A DNA stretch of 64,000 nt from DP-36 sp036004365 (GTDB lineage Bacteria; Desulfobacterota; Binatia; UBA9968). The translations under genes and the position numbers were made by a program. The stretch is from NCBI GenBank assembly GCA_036004365.1, contig DASYRN010000200.1, forward strand, positions 5,766-69,765, given 5' to 3'. Shown in pieces: positions 17,011 to 26,416 of this stretch. Positions within the stretch are counted from its first letter, which is position 1. Every line of letters starts with the position of its first letter. The notes beneath the pieces were generated by a model. That model did no database searches and had not been told where the DNA came from. It saw only the letters and a program-made list of their open reading frames with translations.

Positions 17011-18327
17011 ATGAAAATCGATGTTGATACCTTGAGTCCGGTCCAGCGGAGAATAAGAGTCGAATTGCCTGCGGACGCAGTCGCGGAAGAGTTCTTGCGC
17101 GTCTACGAAAATTTAAGCCGCCGGGCGAGAATCAGAGGTTTCCGTCCCGGCAAAGTTCCCCGCGCTGTCCTGCAGCGCTTCTACGGCGATGAAGTGAAAA
17201 GCGAAGTGTTGTCCAGACTGGTTGAACACACGCTCAGTGAGGTCGTTAGGGATCAACAGCTTCAGGTGGTCTCTCGTCCCGAGATCGACGCGAATGACCT
17301 GGAAGAAGGAAAAGCGTTTGTTTTTTCCGCCGTTGTAGAGGTGAAGCCCGAAATTCAGGTTAAGAACTATGCTGGGCTGGAAGTAGAGAAGATGAAGCTT
17401 TCCGTGGATGAGGCGCAGGTGGAGATGGCGCTTCGTCGTCTCCAGGAGGGACACGCACAATTAGAGCCCGTAGAGGATCGTGACGTTGTTGAAGAAGGAG
17501 ATTTTGTGATTCTCGATTTTTCCGGTTCCCTGGACGGAAAGTCCTTCCCGGGAGGGCGGCAAGAAGCGTATCCTTTAGAAATAGGCACCGGCAAGGCGTT
17601 GCCGGAGTTTGAACGGGCGCTCATCGGGTTGAAAAGGGGCCACGAACATACTATTAGTGTTCCTTACCCCGAGGGTTATTTCAATCGAGAGCTGGCGGGA
17701 AGGACCGTGGGTTTTTCCGTAACCGTTCAGTCGATCAAGAAAAAGGTTTTGCCTCTCCTCGACGATGAATTTGCCAAGGACCATGGGGAGGCTTCTACCC
17801 TTGATGAGTTGAAGGATAAGATCCGAGTCCGGCTGGAAAGCGAGGTCCAAGAGATCCAAACTGCTGATCTCAAGGAGAGACTCTTGGACCGCATCATTGA
17901 AGTAAATTCTCTTGAGGTTCCCCCTGCCATGGTGGACCGCCAGGTGCAATATTTGGTGGAGCGGCGCCAAGCGCGGCTCTCAGCTCAAGGATCGCCGTCG
18001 TCGGCAGAGGTGTTTTCTCGGGAACAACTGCGAAAAGATCTGGAACGTCAAGCGCAACGTCAAGTCCAGGCTACGCTTTTGGTCGAGAAAATCGCGGAGA
18101 TCGAAAATATCAAAACGTCAGACGAAGAAGTCCGCCTGAGAATTGAAAGGATAGCTAGGGCGGCAGGTGAGAGAGGCGCAGCGGTGCGGGAAATCTATCG
18201 GGAAAGTTCCGCCCTTGAGGATCTTCGCTCGCAGATGATCTTTGACAAGACTCTCGAGTTCCTGTTAGGTCGGGCGAAGATCAAAGAAGTCGAGCCACCC
18301 GTTGATGCTGGGGACAAAAAAAGATAA
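17011..18327 (+). CDS. tig: Trigger factor
   Basis: 438 residues. The ribosome-binding domain (about 1-130) contains the signature RIRGFRPGKVPRAVLQRFYG that docks on L23; an FKBP-type peptidyl-prolyl isomerase domain follows (about 155-245, EGDFVILDFSGSLDGKSFPGG); the C-terminal helical chaperone arms run to the end. First chaperone met by nascent chains. First gene of tig-clpP-clpX-lon, an order common in Proteobacteria and their neighbours, which groups folding with regulated proteolysis. Confidence 0.97.
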   Translation: MKIDVDTLSPVQRRIRVELPADAVAEEFLRVYENLSRRARIRGFRPGKVPRAVLQRFYGDEVKSEVLSRLVEHTLSEVVRDQQLQVVSRPEIDANDLEEGKAFVFSAVVEVKPEIQVKNYAGLEVEKMKLSVDEAQVEMALRRLQEGHAQLEPVEDRDVVEEGDFVILDFSGSLDGKSFPGGRQEAYPLEIGTGKALPEFERALIGLKRGHEHTISVPYPEGYFNRELAGRTVGFSVTVQSIKKKVLPLLDDEFAKDHGEASTLDELKDKIRVRLESEVQEIQTADLKERLLDRIIEVNSLEVPPAMVDRQVQYLVERRQARLSAQGSPSSAEVFSREQLRKDLERQAQRQVQATLLVEKIAEIENIKTSDEEVRLRIERIARAAGERGAAVREIYRESSALEDLRSQMIFDKTLEFLLGRAKIKEVEPPVDAGDKKR

Positions 18328-18361
18328 AATGTTTTCTGTAAGCAGGAGCCCTAAGGTAAAT

Positions 18362-18961
18362 ATGAATTTTATTCCGATGGTGGTCGAGCAAACGGGGCGG
18401 GGAGAGCGGGCCTACGATATTTATTCCCGTCTTCTCAAAGACCGAATCGTTTTTCTCGGGTCCGCCGTGACGGACGACGTGGCAAACCTAGTCACCGCTC
18501 AGCTTCTCTTTCTTGAATCCGAGGATCCGGAGCGAGACATCTACTTCTACATAAATACACCGGGCGGGTCCGTGACCTCAGGTCTCGCGATTTACGACAC
18601 GATGCAGTACGTGAGACCGCAGATTTCGACAGTTTGCCTAGGTCAGGCGGCAAGTATGGGGGCGGTACTCTTGGCGGCGGGCACCAAAGGCAAGCGCTTT
18701 GCTCTGCCGCATTCGCGTATTATGATCCACCAACCTCTAGGAGGGTTTGAGGGGACGGCCACCGACGTGGATATCCATGCGCGCGAGATTCTGCGCGTGA
18801 GAGAGGAACTCAACAATATTTTGATGAAGCATACGGGCCAGAGCCTCAAAAGGATTGAAAAGGATACCGATCGAGATCTTTTCATGACGGGCAAGCAGGC
18901 GTTGGAATACGGATTGATCGATGAGGTGATTGTGAATCGGCCGGATAGCACCAAGAAGTAA
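18362..18961 (+). CDS. clpP: ATP-dependent Clp protease proteolytic subunit
   Basis: 199 residues from the ATG at 18362 (MNFIPMVVEQTGRGERAYD), with AAGG just upstream. The frame is open back to 18302 inside tig, but those residues do not belong to the family. Serine-protease triad: S98 (GQAASMG), H123 (IMIHQPLGG), D172 (DTDRD). Forms the tetradecameric chamber that degrades substrates unfolded by ClpX, whose gene starts 11 nt later. The short sequence before the mature N-terminus may be removed autocatalytically, as in E. coli. Confidence 0.97.
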   Translation: MNFIPMVVEQTGRGERAYDIYSRLLKDRIVFLGSAVTDDVANLVTAQLLFLESEDPERDIYFYINTPGGSVTSGLAIYDTMQYVRPQISTVCLGQAASMGAVLLAAGTKGKRFALPHSRIMIHQPLGGFEGTATDVDIHAREILRVREELNNILMKHTGQSLKRIEKDTDRDLFMTGKQALEYGLIDEVIVNRPDSTKK

Positions 18962-18972
18962 ACGGGGGTAGT

Positions 18973-20226
18973 ATGCCAAAACATGGGGATGATCGTTCAG
19001 GCAATCTCGTCTGCTCTTTCTGCGGGAAGAGCCAGGATGAGGTGCGGAAGCTCATCGCGGGACCGACGGTGTACATCTGTGACGAATGCATCGATCTTTG
19101 CAACGACATCATCGCGGAAGAGTGCGATCATGAAGAGGCGCTCGCTTCCTCTTCCAATGTTCCCAAACCAGCAGAGATCAAGCGTGTGCTTGACCAATAC
19201 GTGATTGGTCAAGAGAAGGCGAAGAAAATCCTAGCAGTTGCGGTTCATAACCATTATAAAAGGATCGACCACCAAATGATCACCGGGGACGTGGAGCTAC
19301 AGAAAAGCAACATCTTGCTTCTCGGCCCCACGGGATCCGGAAAGACACTGCTGGCTCAAACTTTGGCCCGATTCCTGCAGGTTCCTTTTACCATTGCGGA
19401 CGCTACAAGCCTGACCGAGGCGGGATACGTGGGTGAAGACGTGGAAAATATTATTCTGAACCTCCTTCAAGCGGCGGATTATGACGTGGAAAAGGCTCAA
19501 AAAGGGATCGTCTATATCGACGAGATCGACAAGATTTCCCGAAAATCAGATAATCCTTCCATCACTCGAGACGTTTCGGGCGAAGGTGTCCAGCAGGCTT
19601 TGCTGAAGATCATCGAGGGGACGATGGCCAGCGTGCCACCCAAGGGAGGAAGGAAGCATCCGCAGCAAGAGTTTCTCCAGGTTGATACGACGAATATTCT
19701 TTTTCTCTGCGGAGGGGCGTTCGTCGGGTTAGAAGACATTATTCGTAGGCGGATCGGTAAGAAGCGGATGGGATTCGGGGGCGAGCTGGAGGAGCGAGAC
19801 GGCAAACGAGGGAGCGAGCTGTTGCACGAGGTTCAGCCCGAAGATTTGTTGAAATTCGGACTTATTCCGGAGTTCATTGGGCGCCTGCCCGTCCTGGCCA
19901 CTCTGGATGAGCTTGACGAAGATGCGTTGGTCCGCATACTAAAGGAGCCGAAGAACGCGCTGACCAAGCAGTATTCCAAGCTGTTCGAGATGGAAAGTGT
20001 TCATCTCAAGTTCACCGAGGAGGCGCTTCGAGCCATTTCGCGAGAGGCTTTGAAGAGAAAATCTGGCGCTCGGGGCCTCAGGGCGATCATGGAAAATATT
20101 ATGCTCGATGTCATGTATGAGATGCCTTCGCAGCCTAATATTAAGGAAGTGATCATCTCCGAGGAGGTTGTAAGCCGTAACGAAGCTCCCATTGTGGTCT
20201 ATTCCAAGGCAGCAGAAAGCGCATAG
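18973..20226 (+). CDS. clpX: ClpX ATP-dependent unfoldase
   Basis: 417 residues. Zinc-binding domain with C14, C17, C36 and C39 (CSFC...CDEC), then an AAA+ domain: Walker A GPTGSGKTLLAQ, Walker B VYIDEIDKI, and the pore and sensor motifs typical of ClpX (GYVGEDVENII; RKSGARGLRAI). Recognises tagged substrates, unfolds them with ATP and feeds them to ClpP. Downstream lon begins 12 nt after the stop. Confidence 0.98.
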   Translation: MPKHGDDRSGNLVCSFCGKSQDEVRKLIAGPTVYICDECIDLCNDIIAEECDHEEALASSSNVPKPAEIKRVLDQYVIGQEKAKKILAVAVHNHYKRIDHQMITGDVELQKSNILLLGPTGSGKTLLAQTLARFLQVPFTIADATSLTEAGYVGEDVENIILNLLQAADYDVEKAQKGIVYIDEIDKISRKSDNPSITRDVSGEGVQQALLKIIEGTMASVPPKGGRKHPQQEFLQVDTTNILFLCGGAFVGLEDIIRRRIGKKRMGFGGELEERDGKRGSELLHEVQPEDLLKFGLIPEFIGRLPVLATLDELDEDALVRILKEPKNALTKQYSKLFEMESVHLKFTEEALRAISREALKRKSGARGLRAIMENIMLDVMYEMPSQPNIKEVIISEEVVSRNEAPIVVYSKAAESA

Positions 20227-20238
20227 AGGGAAATTTTT

Positions 20239-22701
20239 ATGTTGTTTCGGAGCGATAAAAAAGACGACAAAGAGAAAGGCGATAGTCTTCTTGGAGTGCC
20301 TTTGCTGCCTTTAAGGGACATCATTGTCTTTCCTCATATGGTAGTGCCTCTTTTTGTGGGCCGACAGCGGTCGATCAAGGCGTTGGAGGAGGCGACCCAG
20401 AAGCAGGGGCCGATTTTTCTTTCTTCCCAAAGGGACGCGAAAACCAATGAGCCCACTGAAAACGATATCTATCGGATTGGAACTCTGGGAACCGTGGTCC
20501 AGATGCTCAAGCTTCCTGATGGAACGGTCAAGGTCCTGATCGAAGGAAAAAAGCGGGGCCGGATCGCGCGGTACCTGGATCATCCGGATTTCTTCCTGGT
20601 GGAGGTGGAGGAGATCGACGAGATCGTCGAGAGGAATATGGAGGTTGAGGCTTTGGTTCGCGAGGTCCATACCACTTTTGAAAACTATGTGAAGCTCAAG
20701 AAAAAGATCCCGCCCGAGATGGTGACGTCCGTTGCCTCGATTGATGATCCGGGACGGCTTTCGGATACTGTGGTGGCTCATCTCGGCATCAAGCTTGAGG
20801 ATCGTCAGAATCTCCTCGAGACTCTCAATGCGACGGAGCGATTGGAAAAGGTTCTCGGTCATATGCGCGCAGAGATTGAGATCTTGGAGGTGGAAAGACG
20901 CATTCGCTCCCGCGTGAAGAAGCAGATGGAGCGGTCGCAAAAGGAATATTATTTGAATGAACAGATGCGGGCGATCCAGAAAGAGCTCGGAGAAAAGGAC
21001 GAATTTAAGAACGAGATCCAGGAGATCGAGGATAAGATCAAGCAGAAAAAGCTTTCCGCCGAGGCCAGAGACAAAGTGGAGAAGGAGCTTAAGAAGCTCA
21101 AGATGATGTCTCCCATGTCCGCCGAGGCAACCGTGGTTAGAAACTATATCGATTGGATCCTTAGCCTCCCCTGGAACGAATTCACCGATGACAAGCTGGA
21201 TATCAAGGAGGCGGAGAGAGTCCTCGAGGAAGATCACTACGGCTTGGAGAAAGTAAAGCAGCGCATCTTGGAGTATCTTGCTGTCCAAAGCCTGGTGGGA
21301 AAGATGAAAGGCCCCATCCTGTGCTTGGTAGGGCCTCCCGGTGTCGGGAAAACTTCTCTTGGTAGGTCGATCGCCCGGGCAACAGGCAGAAAGTTTGTCC
21401 GGGTATCCCTGGGAGGGGTGCGAGACGAAGCGGAAATTCGGGGGCATCGGCGCACCTATATTGGAGCCCTGCCCGGGAAGATCGTCCAGTCCATGAAGAA
21501 GGCCGGGTCGAGCAATCCTGTCTTTCTCATGGACGAAGTGGACAAAATGTCGACGGATTTCCGGGGTGATCCCTCGTCGGCGCTTCTCGAGGTGCTGGAT
21601 CCAGAGCAGAACTTTGCTTTTAACGATCATTACCTGGATCTAGACTATGATCTATCCAAGGTGATGTTCATCACGACGGCCAATATGCTCGATCGGATTC
21701 CTCGGCCTCTTCAAGATCGTATGGAAATCATAAGGATTGCGGGATACACGGAGATGGAGAAGCTGAATATTGCGAAGAGGTATCTGGTTGAGAAACAGAG
21801 GGAGTCGAACGGCCTTAAGCCTGAGAATGTCGCGTTTACGGATAGCTCCATTCTCGGATTGATACGCCACTACACGAAAGAGGCCGGGGTGAGGAATCTG
21901 GATCGCGAGCTCGCATCGATCTGTCGGAAAGTGGCGGTCGAAGTGGTGAAGAAAGACCGCAACGCGAAGATTACGGTCACCGGCAAGAGTCTTCATAAAT
22001 ACCAGGGCCCTCCTAAATACCGGTACGGGAAGGCCGAGATTGAGCACAGAATAGGCGTTACCACCGGCTTGGCTTGGACCGAGTTGGGCGGAGAACTACT
22101 GGCAACCGAAGTGACGATCATGCCTGGCAAGGGGCAACTCATTGTCACCGGTCAGCTGGGCGATGTGATGAAGGAGTCTGCGCAGGCAGCGATGAGCTAC
22201 GTGCGGTCTCGCGCGGAAGAATTGGGGTTGGAGAAGGATTTTTACCAGAAGATCGATGTGCATCTCCATGTGCCCGAGGGCTCGATCCCGAAAGACGGTC
22301 CATCCGCCGGCATCACGATGGCAACCTCTTTGGTTTCTGCCCTCATCCGGGTCCCTGTACGTCATGACCTCGCCATGACTGGAGAGATCACTCTCCGAGG
22401 ACGAGTGCTTCCTATCGGAGGGCTGAAAGAGAAGGTCTTGGCCGCACACAGAGGCGGAATCAAGGCTGTTTTAATACCTGAAGAGAACGAAAAGGATATT
22501 GAAGAGATCCCCGCAACGATCTTGAAAACAGTGGATTTGGTGATTGTGAGCCACATGGATGAGGTGCTCAAGAGGGCTTTGATGCTGGAGGATCCGGAGA
22601 GTCTATTCAAAAGGAACGAAGAGTCGGCTGCAGTTAAGGCAGAATCTGCTTTTCAGGAAAAAGAAGACGAGACCCCGAGCGCCGATATCTTGCCCCAGTA
22701 G
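20239..22701 (+). CDS. lon: Lon protease (LonA type)
   Basis: 820 residues. N-terminal substrate-binding LON domain (VPLLPLRDIIVFPHMVVPLFVGR), a coiled-coil-rich linker, an AAA+ module with Walker A GPPGVGKTSL and the following GVRDEAEIRGHRRTYIGA, and a protease domain with the catalytic serine in KDGPSAGITMA and lysine in GGLKEKVLAA. Degrades misfolded and short-lived regulatory proteins in the cytosol. Absence of a membrane segment rules out the LonB type. Confidence 0.98.
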   Translation: MLFRSDKKDDKEKGDSLLGVPLLPLRDIIVFPHMVVPLFVGRQRSIKALEEATQKQGPIFLSSQRDAKTNEPTENDIYRIGTLGTVVQMLKLPDGTVKVLIEGKKRGRIARYLDHPDFFLVEVEEIDEIVERNMEVEALVREVHTTFENYVKLKKKIPPEMVTSVASIDDPGRLSDTVVAHLGIKLEDRQNLLETLNATERLEKVLGHMRAEIEILEVERRIRSRVKKQMERSQKEYYLNEQMRAIQKELGEKDEFKNEIQEIEDKIKQKKLSAEARDKVEKELKKLKMMSPMSAEATVVRNYIDWILSLPWNEFTDDKLDIKEAERVLEEDHYGLEKVKQRILEYLAVQSLVGKMKGPILCLVGPPGVGKTSLGRSIARATGRKFVRVSLGGVRDEAEIRGHRRTYIGALPGKIVQSMKKAGSSNPVFLMDEVDKMSTDFRGDPSSALLEVLDPEQNFAFNDHYLDLDYDLSKVMFITTANMLDRIPRPLQDRMEIIRIAGYTEMEKLNIAKRYLVEKQRESNGLKPENVAFTDSSILGLIRHYTKEAGVRNLDRELASICRKVAVEVVKKDRNAKITVTGKSLHKYQGPPKYRYGKAEIEHRIGVTTGLAWTELGGELLATEVTIMPGKGQLIVTGQLGDVMKESAQAAMSYVRSRAEELGLEKDFYQKIDVHLHVPEGSIPKDGPSAGITMATSLVSALIRVPVRHDLAMTGEITLRGRVLPIGGLKEKVLAAHRGGIKAVLIPEENEKDIEEIPATILKTVDLVIVSHMDEVLKRALMLEDPESLFKRNEESAAVKAESAFQEKEDETPSADILPQ

Positions 22702-22727
22702 CATCGCCTGACGCCGAAGCGGTTCGA

Positions 22728-22756
22728 TTGACACTGAGCTATCCCTGTTGTAAAAC
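22728..22756 (+). promoter_or_regulatory. Possible promoter of HU gene
   Basis: TTGACA (22728-22733), 17-nt spacer, TAAAAC (22751-22756). A perfect -35 box with a weak -10 box, 40 nt before the HU start codon. Confidence 0.45.
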
Positions 22757-22795
22757 CTACCTCTATTTCAGTGACTTGGCAGGAAAGAGGAGATC

Positions 22796-23068
22796 ATGAC
22801 AAAAGCAGACCTCATTGACTCTGTGGCGAATAAAGCAGAGCTTCCCAAGCAGAAAGCAGAGGAGATCGTCAATGGTGTTTTTGATGATATCGTCGCTGCT
22901 TTGAAGAAAGGGGATAAGGTCAATATCTCCGGTTTTGGCACTTTTTCCATTTCTGAGCGCAAGGCGAGGACTGGGAGGAACCCGAAAACCGGAGAGACAA
23001 TTCAGATAGCTTCTTCCCGGGCCGCCAAGTTTAAGGCTGGCAAAACTTTGAAAGAATCTCTCGTCTAA
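22796..23068 (+). CDS. hupB: HU-family DNA-binding protein
   Basis: 90 residues, the standard HU length. MTKADLIDSVANKAELPKQKA, VNISGFGTFSISERKARTGRNPKTGE (the DNA-bending beta arm) and AAKFKAGKTLKESL are all typical. Binds and bends DNA as a dimer in the nucleoid. Preceded by AAAGAGGAGATC as ribosome-binding site. Location after lon is widespread. It could be an IHF-like relative, but HU is the simplest reading. Confidence 0.95.
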   Translation: MTKADLIDSVANKAELPKQKAEEIVNGVFDDIVAALKKGDKVNISGFGTFSISERKARTGRNPKTGETIQIASSRAAKFKAGKTLKESLV

Positions 23069-23129
23069 TTCACTCTTTTTGCTAGAGTACTGGAAAAGCT
23101 ATCATTAGGGCTGGTGTCTTCGGCCGAGG

Positions 23130-23204
23130 GGGCGGTTAGCTCAGCGGGAGAGCATCGGCCTTACAAGCCGGGGGTCACAGGTTCAAGTCCTGTACCGCCC
23201 ACCA
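23130..23204 (+). tRNA. tRNA-Val (TAC)
   Basis: 75 nt with encoded CCA; acceptor GGGCGGT/ACCGCCC, anticodon loop CTTACAA, T-loop TTCAAGT. Confidence 0.97.
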
Positions 23205-23224
23205 TGAAGTTTACAGTTTCAAGT

Positions 23225-23248
23225 CCTGAGTTTCGATCCGGAACTCGG
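23225..23248 (+). repeat. Spacer palindrome between tRNA-Val and tRNA-Asp
   Basis: CCTGAGTTTC (23225-23234) and CGGAACTCGG (23239-23248) fold into a short stem with one bulge around GATC. Weakest of the spacer palindromes. Confidence 0.35.
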
Positions 23249-23260
23249 AAGTGATTTATC

Positions 23261-23337
<77 letters not shown>

Positions 23338-23375
23338 TAATTGATCTTATCGGGCTCGGAGGGCATAAGGGACAG

Positions 23376-23813
23376 ATGGCAACGTATCAGCTGAAAAAGA
23401 AGGAAGCTCTGGCGCAGCGGCAGTGGTACATCGCGGACGCCGAAGGAAAAGTGTTGGGTCGGCTGGCGAGCCAGATAGCGATGATTTTGAGAGGCAAACA
23501 CAAGCCGAATTTTACACCCCATACGGACGGAGGGGACTTTGTCATCGTTATCAATGCTAGGAGGGTTAGACTCACCGGGTCAAAAAATCAGAACAAAGTC
23601 TATTATCGACACTCCGAATATCCAGGCGGTATTCGGACGACGACAGCGGAGAAGCTTCTTGCCGAAAAGCCGGAGGCTTTGGTTCGTTTGGCTATTAAGG
23701 GAATGCTGCCAAAAAGTCGTTTGGGAAGAAGGCTGGTTAGCAAATTAAAAGTCTATGCTGGAGCCGATCACCCGCACTTGGCGCAAAAGCCGCAGCAACT
23801 GGTACTAATCTAG
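23376..23813 (+). CDS. rplM: 50S ribosomal protein L13
   Basis: 145 residues, standard. Early-assembling protein on the solvent side of the large subunit, contacting 23S rRNA. Seen: WYIADAEGKVLGRLASQIAMILRGKHKP, HTDGGDFVIVINA, YYRHSEYPGGIR, AIKGMLPKSRLGR. Starts 38 nt after tRNA-Asp; paired with rpsI 10 nt downstream, the universal L13-S9 operon. Confidence 0.98.
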   Translation: MATYQLKKKEALAQRQWYIADAEGKVLGRLASQIAMILRGKHKPNFTPHTDGGDFVIVINARRVRLTGSKNQNKVYYRHSEYPGGIRTTTAEKLLAEKPEALVRLAIKGMLPKSRLGRRLVSKLKVYAGADHPHLAQKPQQLVLI

Positions 23814-23823
23814 GAGTGAAACA

Positions 23824-24216
23824 ATGGCGGAAAAGATATTTTACGCGACTGGAAGACGCAAAACCTCTGTAGCCCGTGTCGCTCTAAAATCTGGCAAGGG
23901 AAATTTTGTGGTCAATGAACGGAACCTCAATGACTATTTCGGCCGGGAAACGGCCCGAATGGTTGTACTCCAACCCTTTCAAGTGACTCAGACGGCGGGA
24001 GGTTTTGACGCCGAGGTCAATGTGCAGGGTGGAGGAATCTCCGGGCAGGCCGGCGCAATTCGTCATGGCGTCGCACGCGCCCTAATCCGGATCAATCCCG
24101 ATTTTCGTCCCCCCCTTAAGAAAGCCGGGTTCGTCACCCGTGATCCGCGCGCTGTTGAGCGGAAAAAATATGGCCGACACAAGGCGCGCAAGCGACCGCA
24201 ATACTCAAAACGTTGA
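23824..24216 (+). CDS. rpsI: 30S ribosomal protein S9
   Basis: 130 residues. The basic C-terminal tail ending RKKYGRHKARKRPQYSKR reaches into the small-subunit P site and contacts the initiator tRNA anticodon stem. ATGRRKTSVARV and GGGISGQAGAIRHGVARAL are family hallmarks. Its stop codon overlaps the TTG proposed as argC start (TTGA), suggesting coupling. Confidence 0.98.
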   Translation: MAEKIFYATGRRKTSVARVALKSGKGNFVVNERNLNDYFGRETARMVVLQPFQVTQTAGGFDAEVNVQGGGISGQAGAIRHGVARALIRINPDFRPPLKKAGFVTRDPRAVERKKYGRHKARKRPQYSKR

Positions 24217-25289
24217 AATCATTGGGCGAGTCAGGGTCAGTCGGGAAACGGGCAGCTCAACGTGTGGCGGTGCTCGGGGCGACCGGCTATGCGGGCATTG
24301 AGCTTATACGGATCCTTATCCAGCACCCTCGGGTCCGGCTCTCCGTTGTTACCTCACAGCAGTTTGTAGGGAAGCGGGTAAGCGAGGTTTATCCTTCCTT
24401 AGCGGGAAAATGCGACCTAGTTTTGGAAGAGATGCGCGTCGAGCAAATAGCCCCACGGATCGATCTTGCTTTTGCCGCCCTGCCGCATCAAACCTCAATG
24501 GAAATAATTTCCTATCTTTTCGAACGGGGGAAGCGCGTGATCGACTTAAGCGCTGACTTTCGCTTGCACGATGCTGATACTTATCTCCAGTGGTACAGCC
24601 CGCACAAGGCTCCGCATCTGTTGCGCAAAGCCGTGTATGGTTTGACAGAGCTTCGCCGCAAGGATATTTCCCGGGCTCGGCTGGTAGCTAATCCGGGCTG
24701 TTACCCGACTGGGGCTGTCCTTGGCTTAGCCCCTCTTTTTGCCCAGAAGAGGGTCGAGGGAACAGTGATTATCGATGCTAAGTCCGGCGTGACCGGTGCA
24801 GGGAGAACCAGCGCCGTGGAACTCTCATTTAGCGAGGTCAATGAAAACTTCAAAGCTTATAACGTCGGTGTACACCGGCACACTCCGGAAATCGATCAGG
24901 AGCTAAGCCATATCGGCAAGCAACCGACACGCGTTTTCTTTGTGCCTCATTTGGTCCCGATGAGCCGAGGTATCCTTTCGACTATGTACCTCGAGCTCAA
25001 AGGCGCTACGGATGAGCAGGAGATCACCCAGCTTTACCGGGACTATTACCGCAAGGACTTCTTTATCCGTATTCTTCCCGCGGGCTCCTTTCCGCAAACC
25101 AGGGACGTTCGCGGCTCGAACGATTGTGCTATCGGTCTTTGGTATGACTCTTCCGTTAGGCGTCTTGTCGTGATTACCGCAATCGATAACTTAGTCAAAG
25201 GAGCAGCCGGTCAAGCGGTCCAGAATATGAATGTGATGTGCGGGTGGCCAGAGGTGGAAGGTCTCAGAAGTATGGCTTTAGTCCCATAA
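24213..25289 (+). CDS. argC: N-acetyl-gamma-glutamyl-phosphate reductase
   Basis: 358 residues from a TTG overlapping the rpsI stop. Third step of arginine biosynthesis: NADPH-dependent reduction of N-acetylglutamyl-5-phosphate to the semialdehyde. NAD(P)-binding GATGYAGIELIRIL at the N-terminus; catalytic Cys163 in VANPGCYPTG; HRHTPEIDQEL and HLVPMSRGIL further on. The first 17 residues are not conserved, so GTG at 24264 is another possible start. rplM-rpsI-argC is seen in several proteobacterial and related genomes. It ends tail to tail with lptG, 5 nt apart. Confidence 0.95.
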   Translation: MKSLGESGSVGKRAAQRVAVLGATGYAGIELIRILIQHPRVRLSVVTSQQFVGKRVSEVYPSLAGKCDLVLEEMRVEQIAPRIDLAFAALPHQTSMEIISYLFERGKRVIDLSADFRLHDADTYLQWYSPHKAPHLLRKAVYGLTELRRKDISRARLVANPGCYPTGAVLGLAPLFAQKRVEGTVIIDAKSGVTGAGRTSAVELSFSEVNENFKAYNVGVHRHTPEIDQELSHIGKQPTRVFFVPHLVPMSRGILSTMYLELKGATDEQEITQLYRDYYRKDFFIRILPAGSFPQTRDVRGSNDCAIGLWYDSSVRRLVVITAIDNLVKGAAGQAVQNMNVMCGWPEVEGLRSMALVP

Positions 25290-25294
25290 AGTTT

Positions 25295-26404
25295 TTACTC
25301 TTCTTCGGTAGAGAAAAAGAGTCCAACCAAAGCGAGAACCATATCAGGCGTCCATGCTGCAACCAGCGGTGGTAGAGCCCCACTGTGGCCGAGAGAGATG
25401 CAAAAAGCCAACACAACCCAGTATCCAAAACCCAGGACCAACGTAAATCCGAAACTGAGAGCCCACCCTGCTCCTGAGGTGTATTTGAGCGCAAATGGGA
25501 TCGCAAGTAAGACCAAGAGAGGCGAAACCAACGGGGTGGCTATTTTGGCTTGAAGATCAACTTCGTATTCTCGGGAGTCGATTCCCTTGTTTCCAAGGTC
25601 CGCAATCTGTTTGCGGAGTTCAGAGAAGCTGAATTCTTCGGGTTCGAGAGCGAGAAGCTTTAGATCTTCCGGTGTTTCAGCGAGAGGTAAGAAGGTGTCC
25701 ACATTCTGCCGCGTCATGCGACCGTCAGAAAGAAATAGCCACTGTGTACCTCCTTTGATCTCCCAGCTTTTGCCGTTCCAGCTCGCCCATGGGGCCTCGA
25801 TAAGACTGGTCAGCGTAAAGTCTCGACTAAGCAGGTACAACGATACGTCTTCGAGAATATTTCTCTTGGAATCGAAATAGGACACGCTGACAAAACTATC
25901 CTCCCCACGCAGCCAAATGTCCTTGGTTCCGACAAGACTCTTGGGTTGAGTCTTTTTAATCTCGGTTTTGTAGATGTTTTGAGATTTTCGCGTAAAGATG
26001 GGAACCAACGCTTCGTTCCAAAAAAAAGTGAAAACGCAGATTAGTAGGGAAGAAAGAAGCAAAGGGAGAATAATGCGGCGAAGGGTCATCCCGCTGGAGC
26101 GCAGAGCCGTGATCTCTTGATTCCGGGATAATAGCCCAAGAGAGAACAGCGCAGCGAAGAGAGCCGCGAACGGTAGGACGCGGGAAATCACGAGGGGGAG
26201 TTTATAGAGGAAGTACCGGAAGGAAATCCATAGGCTGGAGTCCGATTGCATAACCGTGTCGATCCGGTCGAAAAAGTCAATGACAAGGTAGAGAACCGCG
26301 AGGCAGAAAAGGCTGAGCACGAAGATTTTCAAAAATTCTCGGGTTAAATAACGATCTGAAAGACCGCCGAGCGGGGGAAAAGGAATATGGCGGATTCTTT
26401 CCAT
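25295..26404 (-). CDS. lptG: LPS export ABC transporter permease LptG
   Basis: 369 residues. YjgP/YjgQ family: transmembrane helices at about 28-48, 70-95 and 100-125, a periplasmic beta-jellyroll domain (about 130-270), and three more helices at the end. With LptF and the ATPase LptB it extracts lipopolysaccharide from the inner membrane and hands it to LptC. YLTREFLKIF and SRNQEITALRSSGMTLRRI are typical. Follows lptF by 12 nt. LptA, B and C are not in the window. Presence implies an LPS-bearing outer membrane. Confidence 0.93.
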   Translation of the reverse strand: MERIRHIPFPPLGGLSDRYLTREFLKIFVLSLFCLAVLYLVIDFFDRIDTVMQSDSSLWISFRYFLYKLPLVISRVLPFAALFAALFSLGLLSRNQEITALRSSGMTLRRIILPLLLSSLLICVFTFFWNEALVPIFTRKSQNIYKTEIKKTQPKSLVGTKDIWLRGEDSFVSVSYFDSKRNILEDVSLYLLSRDFTLTSLIEAPWASWNGKSWEIKGGTQWLFLSDGRMTRQNVDTFLPLAETPEDLKLLALEPEEFSFSELRKQIADLGNKGIDSREYEVDLQAKIATPLVSPLLVLLAIPFALKYTSGAGWALSFGFTLVLGFGYWVVLAFCISLGHSGALPPLVAAWTPDMVLALVGLFFSTEEE

Positions 26405-26416
26405 GTTTTATTTCGA

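Noticed and set aside
20311..21630. 439-codon open frame antisense to lon
   Set aside because: Lies wholly opposite a certain gene, its translation is rich in Leu/His/Asp without any domain, and long antisense frames are expected from the codon bias of highly conserved genes.
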